Source: Pandoraea sputorum (GTDB lineage Bacteria; Pseudomonadota; Gammaproteobacteria; Burkholderiales; Burkholderiaceae). Taken from it: a DNA stretch of 64,000 bases. Position numbers and translations under genes: made by a program. The notes under the pieces are model-generated. The model was not told the origin of the DNA, did not search any database, and saw only the letters and a list, made by a program, of their open reading frames with translations. Positions 44,298-52,374 of the stretch are shown piece by piece. Position 1 is the first letter of the stretch. Each line of letters opens with the position of its first letter. The DNA is taken from assembly GCF_000814845.2 (NCBI RefSeq), contig NZ_CP010431.2, positions 3,782,001-3,846,000 of the forward strand. Direction: 5' to 3'.

Positions 44298-44328
44298 ACG
44301 GTGCCGATACTTCGGCACCGTTTTTTTT
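44298..44328 (+). terminator. Intrinsic terminator of the HU-like gene
   Basis: ACGGTGCCGA (44298-44307) pairs with TCGGCACCGT (44312-44321), loop TACT, then a run of eight T. The remaining bases to 44533 contain no recognised gene. Confidence 0.92.
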
Positions 44329-44533
44329 GCCCTGACGACTGACTTCGTCGTCCTCAGCAATGCGCGCAGCATGCGTCGGCCCTCTTGCGCGAAGGGTTTT
44401 CTCTGGGGTTTTTGCTGAGTGGACGCATCCGGAACCGACCGCTAACATCGCTCGGGACACGACGCGTCGCGACACGGCACCGCACGCCCCCTCGCTCGCC
44501 GACAGCGTCCTCGCGAACTCAGGAGATCCGTTC

Positions 44534-45475
44534 ATGACCCGCAAGTTTTCGCGTCACCCGGAAAGTCCACGGCCACCACTATCGCGTTCATCGCATCCGG
44601 CCGATCACCCAAATTCTTCCAGCGCTGCCAACGTCAGGTCGCGCCGCAATTTCCTCACCACACTCGGCGTCGCTGCGATGCCAGCCGGTTTTGTCGGCTC
44701 GCTGGGCGGCACGCTCGGCAGTGTGCTCACGGGCACCGCCTCGTTTTTCGTGACACCCGCGCACGCGCAAACCGTGGCCGACATCAAGAAGAAAGGCACG
44801 ATCAACGTCGGCATGCTGATCGACTTTCCGCCGTATGGCACGACCAACGCGCAGGCACAGCCCGATGGCTACGACGCCGACGTGGCCAAGTTGCTCGCCC
44901 ACGATCTCGGCGTGAAGGTGAATATCGTGCCGGTGACAGGGCCGAACCGTATTCCGTATCTGCTCTCGGGAAAAGTGGACGTGCTCGTCGCATCGCTCGC
45001 GATCACGCCCGAGCGTGCCAAACAAGTGCAGTTCTCGAAACCGTACGCGGCCGCGACGATCCTGCTGCTCGGCAAAAAAGGCACCTCGATCAAGTCCGCC
45101 GCCGATCTGAAAGGGCTGCGAGTGAGCGTGGCGCGCGCGAGTACGCAAGACACTGCCGTCACGAAGACAGCGCCGCCGGGCACCGAGATCCGCCGCTTCG
45201 ACGATGACGCCGCTGCCATGCAAGCGCTGCTCTCCGGTCAGGTCGATGCCATCGGTTGCTCGGTGACGGTCGCAAACGTCATCAACACGCGTGCGCCAGA
45301 CCAATTCGAGCCGAAGTTCAATTTGCTGCAACAGGCGATGGGCATCGCACTGCGTCCGAATCAGCCGGAACTGCTCGCCAGCGTCAACGACTTCGTCACG
45401 CGCAATACCGCCAACGGCGAACTGAACAAGCTCTATCGGAAGTGGCTTCAGACAGATTTGCCGCCCTTGCAGTAA
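44534..45475 (+). CDS. Amino-acid-type ABC transporter substrate-binding protein with Tat signal
   Basis: 313 residues. A long basic N-terminus leads to a twin-arginine motif SRRNFL (36-41), a hydrophobic stretch and cleavage after AHA (78). The mature protein is a family 3 solute-binding protein: IKKKGTINVGMLIDFPPYG, ANPDGYDADVAK-like QPDGYDADVAKLLAHDLGV, IPYLLSGKVDVLVASLAITPERAKQVQFSKPY and GLRVSVARASTQD. It should capture a polar amino acid in the periplasm. No permease or ATPase gene is adjacent, so it may serve a distant transporter. Tat rather than Sec export is less common in this family. Start ATG 44534 has AGGAGA. Confidence 0.87.
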   Translation: MTRKFSRHPESPRPPLSRSSHPADHPNSSSAANVRSRRNFLTTLGVAAMPAGFVGSLGGTLGSVLTGTASFFVTPAHAQTVADIKKKGTINVGMLIDFPPYGTTNAQAQPDGYDADVAKLLAHDLGVKVNIVPVTGPNRIPYLLSGKVDVLVASLAITPERAKQVQFSKPYAAATILLLGKKGTSIKSAADLKGLRVSVARASTQDTAVTKTAPPGTEIRRFDDDAAAMQALLSGQVDAIGCSVTVANVINTRAPDQFEPKFNLLQQAMGIALRPNQPELLASVNDFVTRNTANGELNKLYRKWLQTDLPPLQ

Positions 45476-45505
45476 GTCCCGCTTCGCCGACTCGACCACT
45501 TTCAT

Positions 45506-45536
45506 CGCCCGTCGCCCGACACCCTGGCGACGGGCG
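45506..45536 (+). terminator. Hairpin after the solute-binding protein gene
   Basis: CGCCCGTCGCC (45506-45516) pairs with GGCGACGGGCG (45526-45536), 11 bp perfect, 30 bp after the stop. No T-run follows. Confidence 0.45.
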
Positions 45537-45563
45537 GTGCGCCCCCTCCGCCCGCCCCCACTG

Positions 45564-45581
45564 TCGAAATAGCTATTTCGA
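45564..45581. promoter_or_regulatory. 18-bp perfect palindrome, probable PadR/NfeR-type operator
   Basis: TCGAAATAGCTATTTCGA, followed by TATAG. Further TCGAT/ATATCG half-sites occur at about 45698-45718 close to the PadR start. Operators of PadR/NfeR regulators are AT-rich palindromes in this position; direct proof is lacking. Confidence 0.5.
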
Positions 45582-45755
45582 TATAGTTTTCGTGCAGTGC
45601 CGACGCCCAGTGCGCTGATGAAAAATCGACTGAATCCTTATCCCACAAGGCTTTTGAGCACTCCCCTCGCGCATCGCCGAAAAAATAATTTTGCTTTCGA
45701 TGCAATTTAGATATATCGTAAACATGTCTTAACTACATCGATAAGGAGTCGCATC

Positions 45756-46400
45756 ATGCGTGGATCACGTGGCGATTTCATGGGCCGAGGCCCTATGGAC
45801 CTGGACAGAATGGATTTTGGCGACGAACGACGCGGTGGGCGTCATGGACGGCGCGGCGGTGGTGACGGATTTGGCGCACGTGAGGGGGAAGGCCGTGGTG
45901 AGCGCTCGGAGCGCGGCGGTCGTGGGGGACGTGGCGGTGGCCGTCTGTTCAGCCACGGCGGTCTGCGTCTCGTGCTGCTGCACCTGATTTCGCAGCAACC
46001 GCGTCACGGGTACGAACTGATCAAAGCCATCGAAGAAAGCGTGAACGGCACCTACAGCCCCAGCGCGGGCGTGGTCTACCCGACGCTCACGTTGCTTGAA
46101 GAAATGGGCTACATCCGGGTGCAGGAAAACACCGGCGACAGTCAGCGCAAGTCGTATGAGATCACCGACACCGGCCGCGAATATCTGGCCGAGAACGAGG
46201 ACTCCGTCACCGAACTGCTGGCACGACTGGCCACCCGTCGCGAGCGCTCGGAGGACATGCCTCCCCAAGTCATGCGCGCGCTGCACAACTTCAAATATGC
46301 CGTGCATTTGCGTCTGGGCGCCGAGCCGCTCACGACCGAACAGGCCAACGCGTTTGCCGCGATTCTCGACGCGGCCGCACAACAACTGGAGCGACTCTGA
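45756..46400 (+). CDS. PadR-family regulator with Gly/Arg-rich N-terminus, NfeR (YqjI)-like
   Basis: 214 residues. Residues 1-63 are rich in Gly, Arg, Asp and Glu (RGGRHGRRGGGDGFGAREG). The PadR winged helix follows (LRLVLLHLISQQPRHGYELI, VYPTLTLLEEMGYIRV, YEITDTGREYL), then a C-terminal helical domain. NfeR of E. coli has the same layout, with a metal-binding N-terminal extension, and represses itself and a ferric-chelate reductase gene. Here the reductase homologue starts within the stop codon (TGATG). The N-terminus has only one His and no Cys, so the metal-sensing part differs. Palindromes upstream suggest autoregulation. Confidence 0.87.
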   Translation: MRGSRGDFMGRGPMDLDRMDFGDERRGGRHGRRGGGDGFGAREGEGRGERSERGGRGGRGGGRLFSHGGLRLVLLHLISQQPRHGYELIKAIEESVNGTYSPSAGVVYPTLTLLEEMGYIRVQENTGDSQRKSYEITDTGREYLAENEDSVTELLARLATRRERSEDMPPQVMRALHNFKYAVHLRLGAEPLTTEQANAFAAILDAAAQQLERL

Positions 46401-47239
46401 TGCAAGACAACGCTGCACCGAACGTCACCCTTGATCGCACGCCGCAGCGCTTGCGCCATGAACTCCGATTCCGTCTGCTGGAAGTGCGCAGCGTCGAAGC
46501 ACTCACGCCGCACATGGTGCGCGTGACGCTCGGTGGCGACGATCTGGAAGGTTTCAACAGCCCGGGCTTCGACGATCACGTCAAACTGTTCTTCCCGAAC
46601 CCGGAAACCGGCGAACTGGCCGTGCCGCAGATCGGCCCCGAAGGCATGGCGAAGCCCGCGCCGGGCGATGCGCCGCGTCTCATGCGCGATTACACGCCGC
46701 GTCAGTACGACGCCGTATCGAAAACGCTCGTGATCGATTTCGCGATGCACGAATCGGGCCCGGCCACGCAATGGGCGCGCTCCGCCAAACCGGGTGACAA
46801 GCTCGGTGTCGGTGGCCCGCGTGGCTCGTTCGTCATTCCGATGAACTTCGATGGTTACGTGCTGATTGGCGACGACACGGCGCTGCCCGCGATCTCACGG
46901 CGTCTGGCCGAGTTGCCCGCTGGCGCCTTGGTTTTCGTCTTCGCGGAAATCGACGGCCCGGCCGACCGCCTGCGCTTCACGAGCGAAGCCGACGTCGTCG
47001 TGGAATGGATCTATCGCGAGGGTGCCCCTGCCGGTCAGAGCACTGCACTGATCGACGCCCTTGAGGTCGCCAGCCTGCCCGCAGGCGATCTGCATGTGTG
47101 GGTGGCGGCCGAAGCAGGCGTGGCGAAAGCAGTACGTCGTCACTTGGTCGAAGCGCGCGGGCTCAATCCGAAATGGGTGAAGGCCGCGGCCTACTGGCGG
47201 CGCGGCGACGCGGCCGTCCACGAAAATCTGGACGACTGA
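46400..47239 (+). CDS. Siderophore-interacting ferric-chelate reductase, NfeF (YqjH)/ViuB-like
   Basis: 279 residues of the siderophore-interacting flavoprotein family. The FAD-binding segment is RDYTPRQYDAVSKTLVIDF (the RxYTxR pattern), with DFAMHESGPATQWARSAKPGDKLGVGGPRGSFVIP after it. The C-terminal NAD(P)H part holds GYVLIGDDTALPAISRRL and the closing DLHVWVAAEAGVAKAVRRHL. It reduces Fe(III) in siderophores to release Fe(II) in the cytoplasm. The one-base overlap with the PadR gene indicates coupled translation and a shared iron/metal response. Confidence 0.9.
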   Translation: MQDNAAPNVTLDRTPQRLRHELRFRLLEVRSVEALTPHMVRVTLGGDDLEGFNSPGFDDHVKLFFPNPETGELAVPQIGPEGMAKPAPGDAPRLMRDYTPRQYDAVSKTLVIDFAMHESGPATQWARSAKPGDKLGVGGPRGSFVIPMNFDGYVLIGDDTALPAISRRLAELPAGALVFVFAEIDGPADRLRFTSEADVVVEWIYREGAPAGQSTALIDALEVASLPAGDLHVWVAAEAGVAKAVRRHLVEARGLNPKWVKAAAYWRRGDAAVHENLDD

Positions 47240-47441
47240 CGTCACGCTGGTTGTCCGACCCTACGCCCCCCACGCGCACCGTTAGTTGCGGACTCCCGCT
47301 GGTTCCTTTGGAGAAATTCCCTGCCGTCTTTCGGAATTGCCTGATAGAAATGCCAGGAACAAATTCCGACTATGAAAACGCGCCCGGGGATGTCGAATTT
47401 CGGCACCCGGAGGGCGGTTCACCCATAGGGGGTACGACGAC

Positions 47442-47789
47442 ATGGAGCAACGCAAACGACACGACGGTTTCGAACGTTGGGCGGCGGGCGCGACGGCGCG
47501 TCAGGCCGGACGGGACGACGCCCGCTGGCGTGTCTTTCGCGCGCCGGAGCAGGCGGACTTTCACGGGTTCGTCGTCTGGTGCTACACGCAGGGCGTGTTT
47601 CTTGGGCAGGAATTCGATCGGCGCACCGACACCATCACGCACTGTTATGTGCGCAATGGCGCATGGGCCGTGCAGTTCGATTCGTTCAGCGAAGCCTGCG
47701 AACGCGCCTTCGACATTCACGCGCCCACGCTGATTCTCTATGCGCCGGAGCGCAACGGCAGTGTCTTCGTCACCAGCACGGAGCAATAG
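47442..47789 (+). CDS. Small protein of unknown function
   Basis: 115 residues, no signal peptide, two cysteines (WCYTQGVFLGQEFD and THCYVRNG, plus EACERAF). An N-terminal basic helix (MEQRKRHDGFERWAAGATARQAGRDDARWRVF) is followed by what looks like a compact alpha/beta domain. Family not recognised. ATG 47442 has AGGGGG 8 bp upstream and the gene ends before an intrinsic terminator, both of which support it as real. Confidence 0.65.
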   Translation: MEQRKRHDGFERWAAGATARQAGRDDARWRVFRAPEQADFHGFVVWCYTQGVFLGQEFDRRTDTITHCYVRNGAWAVQFDSFSEACERAFDIHAPTLILYAPERNGSVFVTSTEQ

Positions 47790-47880
47790 GCTGTCCCCGG
47801 CGTAATGCGTCATGCGCATCCCGCGCTGAACGCTCAGAACTCACATTACGCCCGGTCAACCCGTACTGCGCTGAAACGAC

Positions 47881-47913
47881 ACCGGCCAGCCGAATCGCTG
47901 ACCGGTTTTTTTT
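47881..47913 (+). terminator. Intrinsic terminator after the small unknown gene
   Basis: ACCGGCCAGC (47881-47890) pairs with GCTGACCGGT (47897-47906) with one mismatch, followed by eight T. Its T-run reaches the stop of the convergent SDR gene. Confidence 0.8.
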
Positions 47914-48667
47914 ACGCGTAGTTGCGGATGTCGTCGATTTCGGTCTGACCGAAGTCGTCGCGTTCGGTCAGCGCCAGAATGCGACGGGCGACGTCTTCCG
48001 GCGACGACAGCTTGCCGCTCGCCTTGAGATCCTGAAAACGTGCCAACGCAGGGAAGCTTTCGACGCTGCTGCTGCGAATCGTCTCCTGCATGCCTGTGTC
48101 CACGACGCCCGGGGCCAGCGAAATCGCCTGGACGCCGTGCTCGCGATGCTCCGCATTGACCACGCGCGTATACATATCTAGCGCGGCCTTCGTAGAACAG
48201 TAGACAGCCCACCCGGCATTCGGATTGCGGCCCGCGCCCGAGGAGATGTTCACGATCTGGCGCTTGGCCGTCAGCCCTTGCGTGCTGGCGAGAAAGCGCG
48301 ACGTCAGCAACATGACCGACGTTACGTTCAGCGCGAACGCCGCCCCGATGGCCGCCGGGTCATTGAGCGCCGCCGAGTTGGCGACCGGGTGCACCGTACC
48401 GGCATTATTAATTAGCAGGTACCGTCCGGCGTCGCGTGGCAGCGAAGCGAAGATGCGCTCGGCCGTCTGGGCGGCAGCAGCGGTGTCGGCGAGATCGACC
48501 GCGATCTGTTCGAGCTTGACGCCCTTTTCGGTGGCCAGCGCGGCGAGTTCGTCGTCCGTGCGACGTGCCAGCGTCACGAGTTGGGTGCCGGGCGCGAGCA
48601 AACCGCGCGCGAGCGATGCGCCGAGACCACGGGAAGCACCGGTAAGAATGGCAATCGTTTGGGACAT
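47912..48667 (-). CDS. Short-chain dehydrogenase/reductase, sepiapterin-reductase-like
   Basis: 251 residues. The classical SDR pattern is present: cofactor motif TGASRGLG (9-16), the LVTLARR strand end with arginines that favour NADP, LINNAGTVHP, catalytic Ser in NISSGAGRNP, YCSTKAALDMYTRV with the Y-x3-K pair, and LAPGVVDTGMQ after the active site. The overall layout recalls the sepiapterin reductase / benzil reductase branch. It is a cytoplasmic NAD(P)-dependent oxidoreductase of unknown substrate. Start ATG 48667 was preferred over an extension to 48754 that has no family similarity. Confidence 0.88.
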   Translation of the reverse strand: MSQTIAILTGASRGLGASLARGLLAPGTQLVTLARRTDDELAALATEKGVKLEQIAVDLADTAAAAQTAERIFASLPRDAGRYLLINNAGTVHPVANSAALNDPAAIGAAFALNVTSVMLLTSRFLASTQGLTAKRQIVNISSGAGRNPNAGWAVYCSTKAALDMYTRVVNAEHREHGVQAISLAPGVVDTGMQETIRSSSVESFPALARFQDLKASGKLSSPEDVARRILALTERDDFGQTEIDDIRNYA

Positions 48668-49035
48668 TGGGAGAAGTGCGGTCGGAAGACACCGCAAAAT
48701 AGCGACGGGATCGCCATTATCCGCGCATCGCCTGAATGCCGCTATACCGAACAAAAGTCGTTTTTTACGGCAAAACGGCCGGGATTACCGCGATCCGGCG
48801 CAACACGGTGCGTCAAAAGGACGCCGGATGGCTCTAAAGCGAAATACAGTATTGCGGAATATAATCGCGAACTCGGAACGCCCATCGCCTAACGTAGTAA
48901 TTAGGGGTATTTGCAGACCCTTCGGAACACTCAGCCCGCACTGCAGCGCAAGGTTTATCGCGCGTCAATGCCCTGAATTGCCAAGGTTGTCGCGGTAGGT
49001 ACAGGTGTTTTAAGTGCACTGCACATTACCGCTTT
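48668..49035. other. Divergent promoter region of the phosphonolipid operon
   Basis: 368 bp without a recognised gene. TATAAT at 48860-48865 on the plus strand is a possible -10 box (no good -35 at 16-18 bp). No further operator was recognised. Confidence 0.4.
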
Positions 49036-50571
49036 ATGGGTATATATTCCCCCCTCATGGAAACGATACCGAAAATCATTTCGGCGCCTGCTGCTGCGCC
49101 GGCCACAAGCGAAACCGCACGTCCCGTGCCGCCGCGCCCGCGTCAGTACGACGCCCGCCTCGCGCGCTGGCTGGTCACGCCGCTCGTGAATACAGCGGTT
49201 ACGCCGAATCACCTCACGACGGTTCGTCTGATCGTGGGCCTCGCTTGCGCCTGGGCGTTCGCCAGGGGCGGCTATGCGATGGCCAATCTCGGCGCGCTGC
49301 TGCTTGTGCTCTCGAACTTCATCGACCACACGGATGGCGAGCTTGCCCGTATCAGCGGCAAGACCAGCCGGATCGGTCACTTTTACGACCTCGCGTCCGA
49401 CGCTTTCGTCACGGTGCTGTTGTTTGGCGGCATCGGCATGGGTGTCGACGCGATGGCCCCCGGTCACTTCCCGCTGCCCGTCCCGCTGTCGGCCTCGGCG
49501 CTCGGCTGGATCGCTGGCTTCGCCGTCGCGCTGATCTTCTTTCTGCGCATGCGTATCGAGGAGCGTGTGGGCAAGGCCGGGACCAAGCAGGCCTCCGTCG
49601 GTGGCTTCGAAACCGAAGACGTGCTGTATCTGATGCCGCTCGTCACGCTGTTCGACGGCACACGCGGCTTCCTGATCGCCGCCGCCATCGGAGCACCGCT
49701 CTTCGCACTGCTGGTCGTGGCCGATTACGTGCGCGTGATGCGCCGTCCGCTGCCGGTGAAGGCTGACGAATCAGCTAGCGCAGCATCCGCCTCGGCCGCA
49801 CCGATGGCCCCGATCGCCCCATTGGCGCCCGCCGCGTTTGCCGCAGACGCAGAGATCGAGCACGCCCTCGATGCCGTGGACCTCGACGGCGTCACGCGTG
49901 AGTTCAAGTCGCAGGACGCCTTCGTCTATATGGAGAAGTTCCTGCCGCAATCGGTCACGGAGCAACTGATCGCCGCCGCGCGCGCCGTCACGCCCAACGT
50001 CAACCGCAACTATTTGCCCGGCCACAAGCAGGGCGGCAGCGTGAGCCGTCATACGCTCGACGAGCTGGCCCCGTTCGTGGCCGAGCTGTACCGCTCGCCT
50101 GCCCTGATCGGCTTCCTTGAGCGTCTGGCGGGCGAGAAGCTCCTGCCGTCGCCGCAGGAAGATCCGCACGCGTATGCGCTGTATTACTACACGCGTCCGG
50201 GCGATCACATCGGCTGGCACTATGACACCTCCTACTACAAGGGTCGCCGCTACACGCTGCTGCTCGGCGTAGTGGACCAATCGAGCTGCAAGCTCGAATA
50301 CCGTCTGCACACGCGCAATCCGGGCGTGACGCAAGTCGACGGCGCTGTGGCGTATCCGCCGGGCGCGCTGGTGTTCTTCGACGGGGACAAGCTGCATCAC
50401 CGGATCACGCCGCTCGGCGATAACGAAGAGCGTATTTCGCTCACGTTCGAGTATGTGACCGACCCGCGCATGGGCGCCTGGCAGCGCTTCATCTCCAATA
50501 TGAAGGACGCTGTTGCCTACTTTGGTTTCCGGCAAGTGTTTCGTCAGATTTTTGGACGGACGAAACGCTAA
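49036..50571 (+). CDS. CDP-alcohol phosphatidyltransferase fused to a 2-oxoglutarate/Fe(II) oxygenase
   Basis: 511 residues with two enzymes in one chain. Residues about 40-235 are a membrane CDP-alcohol phosphatidyltransferase with the complete motif D97-x2-D100-G-x2-A-R-x8-G-x3-D118-x3-D122 (NFIDHTDGELAR, then GHFYDLASD) and several hydrophobic helices. An Ala/Pro linker (245-275) leads to a prolyl-4-hydroxylase-type oxygenase at about 285-475 with iron ligands H395-x-D397 (GWHYD), H454 or H455 (KLHHR) and the 2-oxoglutarate Arg at R466 (EERISL). The first domain should move a phosphonate from CMP-phosphonate to a lipid alcohol; the second probably hydroxylates the headgroup or its carrier. 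It is the first gene of a seven-gene operon; the next begins one base after its stop. Start ATG 49036 or 49057; neither has a clear ribosome site. Confidence 0.85.
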   Translation: MGIYSPLMETIPKIISAPAAAPATSETARPVPPRPRQYDARLARWLVTPLVNTAVTPNHLTTVRLIVGLACAWAFARGGYAMANLGALLLVLSNFIDHTDGELARISGKTSRIGHFYDLASDAFVTVLLFGGIGMGVDAMAPGHFPLPVPLSASALGWIAGFAVALIFFLRMRIEERVGKAGTKQASVGGFETEDVLYLMPLVTLFDGTRGFLIAAAIGAPLFALLVVADYVRVMRRPLPVKADESASAASASAAPMAPIAPLAPAAFAADAEIEHALDAVDLDGVTREFKSQDAFVYMEKFLPQSVTEQLIAAARAVTPNVNRNYLPGHKQGGSVSRHTLDELAPFVAELYRSPALIGFLERLAGEKLLPSPQEDPHAYALYYYTRPGDHIGWHYDTSYYKGRRYTLLLGVVDQSSCKLEYRLHTRNPGVTQVDGAVAYPPGALVFFDGDKLHHRITPLGDNEERISLTFEYVTDPRMGAWQRFISNMKDAVAYFGFRQVFRQIFGRTKR

Positions 50572-51594
50572 ATGAACCGGACCGCCATCGTCTCACTCAC
50601 CCTCGGTTTCGCCCTTTTCGTCGCCCTGCTGATCTGGCAGGGCACGGGATCGGTGATGTCCACGCTGGCCGCCGCTGGCTGGGGCCTGCTGCCTATCGCC
50701 GCCTTCCACCTCGTGCCGCTGGTGCTCGACGCCGCCGCCATTCAGGTGCTGGTATCGAAGTCGTGCACGCTCGGCCGCGCCACGCTCACGCGCTGGGTCG
50801 GCGAATCGGTCAACAGCCTGCTGCCCGCCGGGCAGATCGGCGGTCCGATCGCGATGGTGCGTCAAATGAAACAACGCGGCATGGCCGGTCGCGAAGCGGC
50901 TGCCGCCATTACCGTCAGCACCACGCTGCAAGCCGTGGCGCAAATCGTGTTTGCCCTGCTGGGACTGGCCGTGTTCGGCATCAGCGCCACGCAGAGCACC
51001 AGCGACAGCCTGTGGCTGCCGATGTTGCTCGCGACGGCACTCGTCTCAGCCCTCCTCTACGCGTTCTATGTCGCTCAGCGTCGCGGCATCTTCGGCTGGG
51101 CGTTCCGCATGCTCTCGAAGATGTCGTCCAAGCGCGACTGGTCGTCGTTGCTCGACCGTGCGGATGCCGTCGACGAAATCGTGCAGCGCATGTACGGTCA
51201 TCGCCGTCAGGTGCTCGCCAGCTTTCTGCTCAGCCTTGTGGGCTGGATCGTCGGCACCGTCGAAGTCTGGCTGATTCTGCAATTCATCGGGCATCCGGTG
51301 AGCTGGGTCGACGCGCTGCTGCTTGAAAGTCTCGGGCAGGCGATTCGCGGTGCTGCCTTCTTCGTGCCGGGTTCGCTCGGCGTGCAGGAAGGCGGTTACC
51401 TGCTGCTCGCCCCGCTCGTGGGTCTGCCGGCCGACGCCGCGCTGGCCCTGTCGCTGGCCAAACGTACGCGCGAGCTGCTGCTCGGCGTACCTGGCCTCGT
51501 CTATCTGCATTTCTCCGAACGTGGCTGGCGTCGTCAGCGCGCTGCGCAGCAAAGCGTGCCGCTGCCCACCGCCACGGATACTGCACCGCTCTAA
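50572..51594 (+). CDS. hpnL: HpnL-type integral membrane protein (LPG-synthase/flippase-like)
   Basis: 340 residues with about eight hydrophobic segments and the lysylphosphatidylglycerol synthase transmembrane fold (UPF0104). Characteristic pieces are RWVGESVNSLLPAGQIGGPI, KQRGMAGREAAAAITVSTTLQ, LESLGQAIRGAAFFVPGSLGVQEGGYLLL and ALSLAKRTRELLLGVPGL. TIGR03476/HpnL members occur in hopanoid loci. The related membrane half of MprF flips lipids, so a lipid-translocation role for the product of this operon is plausible but unproven. ATG follows the previous TAA directly (TAAATG). Confidence 0.82.
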   Translation: MNRTAIVSLTLGFALFVALLIWQGTGSVMSTLAAAGWGLLPIAAFHLVPLVLDAAAIQVLVSKSCTLGRATLTRWVGESVNSLLPAGQIGGPIAMVRQMKQRGMAGREAAAAITVSTTLQAVAQIVFALLGLAVFGISATQSTSDSLWLPMLLATALVSALLYAFYVAQRRGIFGWAFRMLSKMSSKRDWSSLLDRADAVDEIVQRMYGHRRQVLASFLLSLVGWIVGTVEVWLILQFIGHPVSWVDALLLESLGQAIRGAAFFVPGSLGVQEGGYLLLAPLVGLPADAALALSLAKRTRELLLGVPGLVYLHFSERGWRRQRAAQQSVPLPTATDTAPL

Positions 51595-51609
51595 AGAAGG
51601 ATATCGACC

Positions 51610-52374
51610 ATGCGGGCCATTATTCTCGCAGCAGGCATGGGCCTGCGTTTGCTCCAGCCCGAAGACAAGCAGTCGCCCAAGTGCCTGCTGAAGTTCGACG
51701 GCATGTCGCTGCTGGAGCGTCACCTTCGCATGCTGGCAGCGGCCGGCATTACGGACGTCGTGCTCGCGCTCGGGTTCCATCACGAGCAAGTGAGCGAGGA
51801 ACTGGAGCGTCTGAACTGGACGCCGCGTCCCAAGATTTACCTCAACCCGGAATTCAATCTGGGCAGCGTGCTCACGCTGCACACCACGGCCGAAGCCATG
51901 ACCGCCGGTGGCGATGTGCTCGTCATGGATGCGGACGTGCTCTACGACCAACGCATTTTCAACGCGCTCGTGGCGGGTAAGACGGCCAACCGTCTGCTCA
52001 TCGACCGCGACTTCGAAGTCGGCGACGAGCCGGTCAAGCTGTGCCTGCGCGACGGCGTGCCGGTCGAGCTGCGCAAGCAGGTCATGGTCGGCCTCGAATA
52101 CGATACCGTCGGCGAGTCCGTCGGTTTCTTCCGTTTCAACGAAGCGACGGCAACGCGTCTGGCGGAAATCACGCGCGATTACGTCGAATCGGGCCGCGCC
52201 AAGATGCCGCACGAAGAAGCCGTGCGCGATCTGCTGCTGGAGCGCGGCGCGCAATTCGAAACCGCCGACGTCACGGGCTTCCCGTGGATCGAAATCGACT
52301 ACCCTGAAGATGTGAAGCGCGCCGCCGATCAGGTGCTGCCGCAACTCGAACCGCTCACGATGGTGTCCGAATGA
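51610..52374 (+). CDS. Nucleotidyltransferase, probable phosphonate cytidylyltransferase (PntC/LicC-like)
   Basis: 254 residues. The nucleotide-binding signature is [15 protein letters not shown] (1-15) with [17 protein letters not shown], and a metal-site [13 protein letters not shown] follows at about 104. The C-terminal [11 protein letters not shown] and [15 protein letters not shown] match phosphocholine-cytidylyltransferase-type enzymes. In bacterial phosphonate pathways such enzymes activate 2-aminoethylphosphonate as CMP-AEP, which fits its place between the transferase and PEP mutase genes. An upstream AAGGA site is present, and its end overlaps the next start (ATGA). Confidence 0.85.
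   Translation: MRAIILAAGMGLRLLQPEDKQSPKCLLKFDGMSLLERHLRMLAAAGITDVVLALGFHHEQVSEELERLNWTPRPKIYLNPEFNLGSVLTLHTTAEAMTAGGDVLVMDADVLYDQRIFNALVAGKTANRLLIDRDFEVGDEPVKLCLRDGVPVELRKQVMVGLEYDTVGESVGFFRFNEATATRLAEITRDYVESGRAKMPHEEAVRDLLLERGAQFETADVTGFPWIEIDYPEDVKRAADQVLPQLEPLTMVSE

Noticed and set aside
47240..47441. Extended plus-strand frame from 47098 covering the region before the small gene
   Set aside because: It overlaps the reductase gene in another frame and has Arg/Ser/Pro-rich composition with no ribosome site.
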